From: JAZDLM01 sp043801895
GTDB taxonomy: Bacteria > Patescibacteriota > Kazan-3B-28
Length of the DNA stretch: 11,602 nt
Assembly: GCA_043801895.1 (NCBI GenBank)
Contig: JAZDLM010000004.1
Coordinates: 1 to 11,602 of the forward strand
Direction of reading: 5' to 3'
Shown: positions 6,757-11,602 of the stretch, one piece after another
How the letters are laid out: every line of letters starts with the position of its first letter
How positions within the stretch are numbered: position 1 is the stretch's first letter
Position numbers and translations under genes: made by a program
Notes under the pieces: generated by a model
The model's input: only the letters and a program-made list of their open reading frames with translations
Databases searched by the model: none
What the model was told of the DNA's origin: nothing

Positions 6757-7991
6757 AAACTGGAACAGCCATCAAACACCGCCGCAATCTGCGCCAATAT
6801 TTCACCATCTCTCCTAATGGAGTGGTGACTGCGGCGGCCGATAATGATCCAACTGGAATTGCCACTTATTTGCAGGCCGGCGCGACTACCGGCTTGTCGC
6901 TGTTGTGGTTAGTGGCAATATTGGTACCATTGGCTTCGGCCGTTGAAGAGATGAGCGCCCGAGTGGGGGTAGTAACCAAAAAGGGGATTACCCGATTGAT
7001 CCGCGAACATTACGGCGTGGGGGTGGCTATGGTAGTAGCGGCGATCACCGCTATCTGCAATATTGTGGCAATTAGCGCGGGAATCGAGGTGGTGGCTGAT
7101 TTGCTAGCGCTGTTTACGCCGATCCCGTCGATCGCCTGGATCGTGATCGTAGCAGGTCTGTTGGTGTGGTTATTGATCAAAAATGGTTATCAATTGGTTA
7201 GCCGCTATTTGATCGGGGCAACCGTCGTTTTGATGTTGTATGTCATAACTGCTATCATCATCCGTCCGGATTGGCTCTCGGTGGCACAGCATTTTGTTAG
7301 CCCGGTAATCCACATTGAACAGCTCTGGCTGTTAGCCGCTTTGGGGATTGTGGGCAATACTCTGGCGCCCTATTTGATCATTTGGCAAACGACCGAAGAA
7401 CTAGAGAGCAAAAAAACCATTCACGACCTCCGGCAAGAAGCCACTGGGGTAATCTGGGGGTTTGTGTATAGCGGGGTGATCGCAGCTTCGATCATTATCA
7501 CCGCCGCCGTAGTGTACGCCGCCGCCCCCGGCCTAATTACTAGCACCGCGGACGCCGCCTTGGCGCTTAAGCCGATCGCCGGTCAATGGGCACTCATTTT
7601 GTTCGGCCTGGGGATGTTAGTATCAGGGATATTGGGCATCCCGGTGCTGGTGGCTTCCACCGCCTACATGAGCGCCGAGGCACTGCATTGGCGAGAAGGG
7701 CTAGGCAAAAGTTGGCATAAGGTCGGAGGATTTTATGGAATTATCATTATTACCTGCATCCTGGCTGCGATCATGACTCTAGCCAATCTCCCCTCCATGG
7801 TGACATTGTTGTACAGCCAGGTGCTAAGTGGAGCGCTAACTCCGATTATGCTGTTTATCATGTTGCTGATGGGCAACAATCCTCGGATCATGGGCCGACA
7901 TATTAACCCGTGGCTAAGCAATCTGTTGGGAGGGCTGGCCTTGGCATTGGTTCTGGGCCTAGATGTAATTTGGCTGCTAATTTACTGCTAA
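6753..7991 (+). CDS. NRAMP (SLC11)-related divalent metal transporter with altered metal site
   Basis: This polytopic membrane protein has about 11 hydrophobic segments and the NRAMP fold pattern. The first helix carries ADNDPTGIATYLQAGATTG, aligning with the canonical DPGN-x-AT-x-LQAGA. The sixth carries GNTLAPYLIIWQ, aligning with G-x-x-VMPH. Thus the metal-binding Asp-Pro is kept (Asp32 from GTG 6753), but the Asn becomes Gly35 and the helix-6 Met becomes Ala205. Loss of the soft Met ligand is the hallmark of the NRAMP-related Mg2+ transporters (NRMT), so Mg2+ or another hard cation is plausible rather than Mn2+/Fe2+. GTG 6753 gives a GTGA overlap with rsmA, matching local practice; ATG 6717 would add 12 residues and overlap rsmA by 40 nt. 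Neither has a ribosome site. The 3' TAA overlaps the rsmI ATG by one base. Confidence 0.9.
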   Translation: MKTGTAIKHRRNLRQYFTISPNGVVTAAADNDPTGIATYLQAGATTGLSLLWLVAILVPLASAVEEMSARVGVVTKKGITRLIREHYGVGVAMVVAAITAICNIVAISAGIEVVADLLALFTPIPSIAWIVIVAGLLVWLLIKNGYQLVSRYLIGATVVLMLYVITAIIIRPDWLSVAQHFVSPVIHIEQLWLLAALGIVGNTLAPYLIIWQTTEELESKKTIHDLRQEATGVIWGFVYSGVIAASIIITAAVVYAAAPGLITSTADAALALKPIAGQWALILFGLGMLVSGILGIPVLVASTAYMSAEALHWREGLGKSWHKVGGFYGIIIITCILAAIMTLANLPSMVTLLYSQVLSGALTPIMLFIMLLMGNNPRIMGRHINPWLSNLLGGLALALVLGLDVIWLLIYC

Positions 7992-8647
7992 TGTTATTTG
8001 TGGTTGCTACGCCAATTGGAAATCTGGCCGATATCACCCTGCGGGCGATTGATACGCTTAAGCAAGCCGACTTGATCGTGGCCGAAGATACTCGCCATGC
8101 CGGTAAATTATTGCAGCACTATCAAATTAAACGGCCGGCGATCAGCTTTCACCAACATTCATCCCCCGGCCAATTGAAACAAATTATTGACCATTTACAG
8201 CGAGGGGAGAGCGTCGCCCTCATCACCGATGCAGGGACTCCGGGCATCGCCGATCCCGGCCAAAAATTGGTCGCGGCAGCCCAGGCAGCTAGCGTTCGAG
8301 TAGTTCCAATTCCTGGCCCGAGCTCGGTCACCGCTATTTTGAGCGTGGCGGGAATTGACACCGATGCCTTTATGTTCGTCGGGTGGCTGCCGAAGAAGAA
8401 AGGGAGGAGCGGGTTTTGGGATGAGTTGCGCAACTTGAGTGTCCCGATAGTTTTATTTGAATCGCCGATGCGTTTATTGCGGACTTTGCAAGACATCAAG
8501 CAGCAGCTAGGTGACGATAAAACCGTGATCATCGGCCGCGAATTAACCAAATTACACGAAGAGGTCCTCCGGCTCCCCATCCCACAAGCCATCGACCATT
8601 TCACCCAACATCCGCCACGGGGAGAGTTTGTCATCGTGATTACTTGA
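7991..8647 (+). CDS. rsmI: 16S rRNA (C1402-2'-O)-methyltransferase RsmI
   Basis: RsmI adds the ribose methyl group to C1402 in the ribosomal P-site decoding region. The 218 residues form the tetrapyrrole-methylase fold: LFVVATPIGNLADIT at the start (2-16), AEDTRHAGKLLQHY (31-44), LITDAGTPGIADPG (77-90, the SAM-binding loop), PIPGPSSVTAIL (107-118) and GRELTKLHEE (182-191). The open frame reaches back to 7910, but MLFVVATPIGN is the family start, and ATG 7991 shares one base with the TAA of the transporter gene (TAATG), a classic termination-reinitiation junction. E. coli RsmI is about 286 residues, so the C-terminal extension is absent; ending at GEFVIVIT is typical of short versions. A promoter for the next gene lies in its last codons. 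Confidence 0.96.
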   Translation: MLFVVATPIGNLADITLRAIDTLKQADLIVAEDTRHAGKLLQHYQIKRPAISFHQHSSPGQLKQIIDHLQRGESVALITDAGTPGIADPGQKLVAAAQAASVRVVPIPGPSSVTAILSVAGIDTDAFMFVGWLPKKKGRSGFWDELRNLSVPIVLFESPMRLLRTLQDIKQQLGDDKTVIIGRELTKLHEEVLRLPIPQAIDHFTQHPPRGEFVIVIT

Positions 8648-8656
8648 GTCTATAAT
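8628..8656 (+). promoter_or_regulatory. Near-consensus promoter inside the rsmI 3' end
   Basis: TTGTCA at 8628-8633 and TATAAT at 8651-8656 are separated by exactly 17 bases. The -35 matches consensus in five of six positions and the -10 is perfect. Transcription would begin near 8663, only about 15 nt before the ATG at 8678 of the small membrane protein. The promoter straddles the rsmI stop (8645-8647). Confidence 0.7.
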
Positions 8657-8677
8657 TTGAGTGAGCAACCAGTAATT

Positions 8678-8899
8678 ATGGTCAATAAGAAAAAAGGCAA
8701 GGCCAAGATCGCGCAAGCGACCAAGCGAGCTAGCCTCAAAAAAAGACTTGCTATCATTATCATGCCGGAGGACCGCGACGATACTCCGCATTGGTTATTT
8801 TGGGTATTGGTCATGATCTTTGTCGCTTTGCTTGTGACGATCGTGTGGCAGCAAATGTCGATGTCGTCTAGTCTCCAAGCTTACCTCCCCTATCTTTAA
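8678..8899 (+). CDS. Small basic single-pass membrane protein, unknown function
   Basis: I do not recognise this 73-residue protein. Residues 1-23 are strongly basic (MVNKKKGKAK, then ATKRASLKKR) and should stay in the cytoplasm. A short acidic patch, PEDRDD, follows at 30-35. Residues about 39-57 (HWLFWVLVMIFVALLVTIVW region) form one membrane helix, with a polar tail ending SLQAYLPYL. An in-frame TTG at 8657 would add seven residues but lies upstream of the predicted transcription start, so ATG 8678 is preferred. There is no Shine-Dalgarno. It may also be read from the rsmI message. Small lysine-rich membrane proteins of this type are common and often uncharacterised. That it is a gene rests on the promoter, the composition and the absence of any competing frame. 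Confidence 0.65.
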   Translation: MVNKKKGKAKIAQATKRASLKKRLAIIIMPEDRDDTPHWLFWVLVMIFVALLVTIVWQQMSMSSSLQAYLPYL

Positions 8900-8959
8900 G
8901 GGTACGGCCAGCAGTTAAAAGGAGCGGCCAGCCACCCCTCCTAAACCCGCAGATCCACG

Positions 8960-8987
8960 AAAAACCTTGACCAGAGGCGGTTTTTTT
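8960..8987 (+). terminator. Possible weak intrinsic terminator before the L,D-transpeptidase
   Basis: AAAAACC (8960-8966) can pair with GGTTTTT (8979-8985) around a 12-base loop, followed by the end of a seven-T run. The stem is AT-rich and weak. It overlaps the -35 and spacer of the next promoter, so it may simply be promoter sequence. Confidence 0.3.
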
Positions 8988-8995
8988 GGTATAAT
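8967..8995 (+). promoter_or_regulatory. Near-consensus promoter of the L,D-transpeptidase gene
   Basis: TTGACC at 8967-8972 and TATAAT at 8990-8995 are spaced by 17 bases, the sigma-70 optimum. The spacer includes a run of seven T. Transcription should begin near 9002, giving a leader of about 29 nt before the ATG at 9031 with no recognisable Shine-Dalgarno. Confidence 0.75.
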
Positions 8996-9030
8996 GGAAG
9001 AACGCTATTCGGCGCCAAAATTGAGACAAA

Positions 9031-10008
9031 ATGTGCTTTCAAAAATTTAAAATAATCCTAGCGTCCTTTATTGGTTTTTCGCTAGTAGCAGGAGTCTGGG
9101 ATATCTACGGAGTGGGGGCGGAGCCGGGAAACCCTCAGGCCCCGGCGGTTGATTATTTAATAACTAGTCTCCCGCAGCAGCTAACATTGGCTCCCGACCA
9201 AGTCATTGGTGTTAGTGTAACCCTCAAAAATGTTTCCGGTGTGAGTTGGGAAACCGACTTACTGCGGCTGGGGACTATCTTCGCTCACGGCGCAAAAGAC
9301 CGACCCAGCGCTTGGGCCAAGGATGGCGAACAGCTACTCCCAGGGTGGGAATCGGTTACTCGAATATTGCCCGGTCAAGCTGACGCGGCCGTCTCCGGTC
9401 AGACCATCCAATTTGATTTTCAAATCAAAGCTCCCGCCCGAACCGGGATGTACCAAGAAACTTTTCAGCCGGTACTGGATGGAGTGAGGTGGTTGGGGGG
9501 CGACCCGGTTGCATTGGTTATCCAAGTAGGAAAACTTGTCACGATCGCCGGAGAGTCAACTGAGCCCATTAAACAAATGGTAATTCATTTAGATACCCAG
9601 GAGGGGGATCTAGTCGAAAATGGAGTGGTGGTAGCCACTCTGTTGGTGTCATCCGGCAAGTCGGGATATCGCACCCCCAAGGGAAAGTACACCATTATGA
9701 ACCACATTGAAAATGCTTTCTCCGCTGAGTACGAATTGTGGATGCCGAATTGGATGGGCTTGAAAAACGACCGCGGGCAATTCTTAGGCTATGGATTTCA
9801 CGGTTTACCCTACTGGGTGGTTCGTAGGGGCAATAAGGTTGATGGAACGATTTATCCGGGCGGCCGGTTGTATATGGCGGGCCGACTCTACGAAGGCTAC
9901 GAACACCTGGGGAAAGCAGTATCTCATGGCTGTGTTCGGTTTGGAGTACATGAGTCGGGGGTATTATACGACTGGGCATCAAACGGTACGCCAGTAAGTA
10001 TTGTGTAA
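9031..10008 (+). CDS. Secreted L,D-transpeptidase (YkuD) with N-terminal NBR1-type Ig-like domain
   Basis: L,D-transpeptidases make 3-3 crosslinks in murein or attach proteins to it, and resist most beta-lactams. The 325-residue protein starts with a basic n-region and hydrophobic core (about 5-22), with possible signal cleavage after GVGA (30). Residues about 40-168 look like an Ig-like domain of the NBR1 central type: VTLKNVSGVSWE, LRLGT, APARTGMYQETFQPV and GVRWLGGDP. The YkuD domain covers about 180-325. It begins QMVIHLDTQEGDLVENG and includes GYRTPKGKYTI, His257 in GYGFHGLP, and the catalytic motif SHGCVRF with Cys301 and Arg303. The active site is complete. The gene has its own promoter, so it can be expressed separately from the upstream operon. 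It faces a convergent minus-strand gene. Confidence 0.93.
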   Translation: MCFQKFKIILASFIGFSLVAGVWDIYGVGAEPGNPQAPAVDYLITSLPQQLTLAPDQVIGVSVTLKNVSGVSWETDLLRLGTIFAHGAKDRPSAWAKDGEQLLPGWESVTRILPGQADAAVSGQTIQFDFQIKAPARTGMYQETFQPVLDGVRWLGGDPVALVIQVGKLVTIAGESTEPIKQMVIHLDTQEGDLVENGVVVATLLVSSGKSGYRTPKGKYTIMNHIENAFSAEYELWMPNWMGLKNDRGQFLGYGFHGLPYWVVRRGNKVDGTIYPGGRLYMAGRLYEGYEHLGKAVSHGCVRFGVHESGVLYDWASNGTPVSIV

Positions 10009-10017
10009 TTGGGTGAA

Positions 10018-10043
10018 ACAAAAAAGCGGCCAAGGGGCCGCTT
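10018..10043 (-). terminator. Strong intrinsic terminator of the minus-strand membrane-protein gene
   Basis: AAGCGGCC (10024-10031) and GGCCGCTT (10036-10043) form a perfect 8-bp GC-rich stem around AAGG. On the minus strand the stem runs into TTTTTTGTTTC, a classic U-tract. On the plus strand it is followed by AAGCGTGGG without T, so it works for the gene ending at 10092 and only doubtfully for the L,D-transpeptidase gene ending at 10008. Confidence 0.8.
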
Positions 10044-10091
10044 AAGCGTGGGTTAAGTTGCGAGTAAGTGGGGGCTGGTAGTGCCTTCGAT

Positions 10092-10862
10092 TTAGTGAGG
10101 GATATCCCACTTCTCTGTCCACTTAGAATTCGGGGAGCCGGAGGTCATCAACGACCAACCGCCAAGGTACAGGGTGATCCCGAGCCATCTCCCGTCAATG
10201 TTACCCTCGGCGTAAACAAACTCTGCTCTAAGCCAACAAAGGTACCAGTCTTCCCAACGAATCCGCTCGATGTAGTAGCTCGGGGTCTTAGCGCAAAGCT
10301 TGGCCTTCTCACTGAAATTGGTGTAAGCCACGGAGAACGCCTCAAGCGAGTCGAGTCGGCTGGAAGCAAGCAGCTCGGAGGCATTGTCGCGGTTGAGTGG
10401 GGTCTCTTCCCAAACCCGCTCGCGCCAACGGGTCGCATTGAGGATCCAGAACGCGATTAGAATGGCGAACATCGACAGGGCGCTGCCGAGGCGGAGATGG
10501 AGAAGGGGCGGTAAGCCCATAGAGAGAGCCATGATGACCGCCACCCATAGCCACACAACCGCGCCTACCACATTTCGCACAGGGCGCCGGTTGATGATAT
10601 CGGCAACTCGGCGCCGATGTTTATCTACCTCCTCGGAGGTGTAGATGGTGATGATGCCGTGCTCGAGTAACACATCCATCAGCCTCCCGAGGTTGGACCA
10701 GGCCTTAAATCGATCCTTAAGGTTAGGGTCCGGGCTGCCAAAGATGGCGGACAGTCGAGGATCCTCTCCTTGCTTGGGGAGGGGAGATTCCCCCCGGAGG
10801 GAGTCGAGATAGTCACGGACATCGGTCCCCCGAGGCTGCTGCAAGATGGTTGGTGCTGGCAT
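10092..10862 (-). CDS. Unrecognised two-helix membrane protein, higher GC, possibly acquired
   Basis: I do not recognise this 256-residue protein. The N-terminal ~95 residues are soluble and charged, with YTSEEVDKHRRRVADIINRR at about 74-93. Two membrane helices follow at about 97-115 and 126-142 (MFAILIAFWILNATRW), separated by a short Pro/Leu loop. The remaining ~110 residues are Trp- and Tyr-rich (RIRWEDWYLCWLRAEFVY, GRWLGITLYLGGWSL) and probably cytoplasmic. Four features support a real gene: a consensus AAAGGAGG seven bases before ATG 10862, a candidate promoter, a strong terminator, and a protein-like domain layout. Sampled 60-base lines are about 50-63% GC against about 45-50% in pcrA, the transporter and recA. 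That contrast and the unusually good ribosome site suggest recent acquisition. No neighbour gives a functional clue. Confidence 0.75.
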   Translation of the reverse strand: MPAPTILQQPRGTDVRDYLDSLRGESPLPKQGEDPRLSAIFGSPDPNLKDRFKAWSNLGRLMDVLLEHGIITIYTSEEVDKHRRRVADIINRRPVRNVVGAVVWLWVAVIMALSMGLPPLLHLRLGSALSMFAILIAFWILNATRWRERVWEETPLNRDNASELLASSRLDSLEAFSVAYTNFSEKAKLCAKTPSYYIERIRWEDWYLCWLRAEFVYAEGNIDGRWLGITLYLGGWSLMTSGSPNSKWTEKWDIPH

Positions 10863-10869
10863 TGAAATG

Positions 10870-10877
10870 CCTCCTTT
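10870..10877 (-). promoter_or_regulatory. Consensus Shine-Dalgarno of the unrecognised membrane protein
   Basis: The minus strand reads GAAAGGAGG followed by CATTTCA and ATG at 10862. This is the strongest ribosome site in the window and fixes the start codon. Confidence 0.85.
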
Positions 10878-10910
10878 CGCTAGTTGTGATCGGTACCAAA
10901 AACCACCATC

Positions 10911-10939
10911 AGGCTAGCACAGGGCCGACCTTCGGTCAA
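10911..10939 (-). promoter_or_regulatory. Candidate promoter of the unrecognised membrane protein, with dyad at -35
   Basis: On the minus strand TTGACC (10939-10934) and TAGCCT (10916-10911) are 17 bases apart, and TGTGC precedes the -10, an extended -10 feature. The -10 hexamer itself is poor (three of six). A small dyad, GACCGAAGGTC (10937-10927), overlaps the -35 and could be an operator. The start would be near 10904, leaving a leader of about 42 nt. Confidence 0.45.
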
Positions 10940-10968
10940 ATAAAAAAGCTGTCTGGTAGCGAGCTTTT
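10938..10968 (-). terminator. Intrinsic terminator of recA
   Basis: On the minus strand AAAAGCT, starting within the recA stop codon (10968-10962), pairs with AGCTTTT (10950-10944) around an 11-base loop and runs into TTTTTTATTT. The stem is only 7 bp and AT-rich, but position and T-run fit. Its tail adjoins the -35 element of the next minus-strand gene. Confidence 0.6.
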
Positions 10969-11602
10969 AGAGTTTGTGCAGTTGACGAATTTCTTTCTCT
11001 AAATCCTTGGCTAATTTAGGATTGGTGACTAAATAAGCCCGAGCAGCTTCCCGCCCTTGAGCGATCTTTTCGCCATTGTATTCGTACCAAGCTCCGCTCT
11101 TATTCACTAAGCCCATTTGCACAGCCAGGTCGAGGACTTCGCCGGTGCGGGAAATTCCTTCGTTGAACATAATATCGAACTCGGCTTGGCGGAACGGGGG
11201 AGCGACCTTGTTCTTTACTACTTTCACTCGAACATGGTTGCCGGTAGGGTTGTCGCCATCCTTAATGGTTTCAATTCGGCGAATATCTAATCGTACCGAA
11301 GAATAAAACTTCAGCGCGTTGCCGCCGCTGGTAGTTTCTGGGTTGCCAAACATGATCCCGATTTTCATCCGGATCTGATTGACGAAAATAATAGTCGTGC
11401 GTGAGCGAGAGGCCACCGCAGTGATTTTGCGCAAAGCCTGGCTCATCAGGCGAGCTTGCAACCCCATGTGTGATTCACCCATGTCGCCCTCGATCTCGGC
11501 CTTGGGGGTAAGCGCGGCCACCGAATCGATCACGATAACACCAACTGCGTTCGACCGGATGAGTGCCTCAACGATATCGAGGGCCTGCTCGCCGGTGTCG
11601 GG
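10967..11602 (-). CDS. recA: Recombinase RecA, C-terminal 211 residues (N-terminus off the window)
   Basis: RecA polymerises on single-stranded DNA, drives strand exchange, and in many bacteria triggers LexA cleavage. The minus-strand frame is open from the right edge (11602, starting PDTGEQALDIVEALIRS) to TAA at 10967. Visible parts are Walker B VIVIDSVAAL (about 22-31 of the fragment), the L1 loop area (PKAEIEGDMGESHMGLQARL), FVNQIRMKIGIMF, and the L2 loop with NPETTSGGNALKFY. The start of the C-terminal domain follows (FDIMFNEGISRTGEVLDLAV, YNGEKIAQGREAARAYL). It ends IRQLHKL without the acidic tail seen in E. coli, which is usual in many phyla. The ATP-binding P-loop lies outside the window. 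No frame damage is seen. Confidence 0.97.
   Translation of the reverse strand, partial: PDTGEQALDIVEALIRSNAVGVIVIDSVAALTPKAEIEGDMGESHMGLQARLMSQALRKITAVASRSRTTIIFVNQIRMKIGIMFGNPETTSGGNALKFYSSVRLDIRRIETIKDGDNPTGNHVRVKVVKNKVAPPFRQAEFDIMFNEGISRTGEVLDLAVQMGLVNKSGAWYEYNGEKIAQGREAARAYLVTNPKLAKDLEKEIRQLHKL

Noticed and set aside
7910..7990. A 27-residue N-terminal extension of RsmI from an ATG at 7910.
   Set aside because: The family starts at MLFVVATPIGN (7991), and the extension lies wholly inside the transporter gene. The TAATG junction supports the shorter form.
8149..8634. A 161-codon minus-strand open frame antisense to rsmI.
   Set aside because: RsmI is a clear family member on the plus strand. 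The antisense product is low-complexity and has no ribosome site or recognisable motif.
8906..8945. Repeated CGGCCAGC and an AGGAG/CTCCT pair in the gap after the small membrane protein.
   Set aside because: The direct repeat is only 8 bp and the stem 5 bp with a 13-base loop and no T-run. This is not distinguishable from chance.
10068..10644. Plus-strand open frames at 10068-10460 and 10384-10644 opposite the unrecognised membrane gene.
   Set aside because: They lack ribosome sites and protein-like domain structure. The minus-strand frame is longer, has a consensus Shine-Dalgarno and a terminator, and encodes membrane helices. These are antisense shadows of a GC-rich gene.

Overview
The window is ordinary, densely packed bacterial chromosome: housekeeping genes for recombination and repair, 16S rRNA methylation and cell-wall remodelling, plus three small or unrecognised membrane proteins. 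The compact protein versions point to a Patescibacteria (Candidate Phyla Radiation) type genome: a 218-residue RsmI without the usual C-terminal extension, a DUF348 plus double-psi-beta-barrel secreted protein, and an NBR1-type Ig domain fused to YkuD. Genes also abut or overlap by 1-4 nt, and Shine-Dalgarno sites are mostly weak. This placement is inference. TGA ends several genes cleanly (ruvC, pcrA, rsmI), so the standard bacterial code applies and the UGA-recoded CPR lineages are unlikely.

Left block, minus strand (2884 down to 1): yebC, ruvC, ruvA, a 63-residue two-helix membrane protein, then mltG, which runs off the left edge. yebC/ruvC are 4 nt apart and ruvC/ruvA overlap by ATGA, so this reads as one operon. 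ruvB is not in the window.

Middle block, plus strand (3006-10008): pcrA/uvrD, an RlpA-like secreted protein (ATGA overlap), a 131-nt gap with inverted and direct repeats, rsmA, an NRAMP-family transporter, rsmI, a small membrane protein and an L,D-transpeptidase. Near-consensus promoters precede the last two genes; one lies inside the 3' end of rsmI.

Right block, minus strand (11602 down to 10092): the 3' two thirds of recA, its terminator, then a 256-residue unrecognised membrane protein. That gene has a consensus Shine-Dalgarno, its own candidate promoter and terminator, and clearly higher GC than its neighbours. It is the best candidate here for an acquired or undescribed gene.

Functionally, RuvA/RuvC, PcrA and RecA form a recombination set, MltG, the RlpA-like protein and the L,D-transpeptidase act on murein, and RsmA and RsmI modify the decoding region of 16S rRNA. 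I see no CRISPR array, insertion sequence, tRNA, rRNA or phage gene, and no clear multi-gene novel system.
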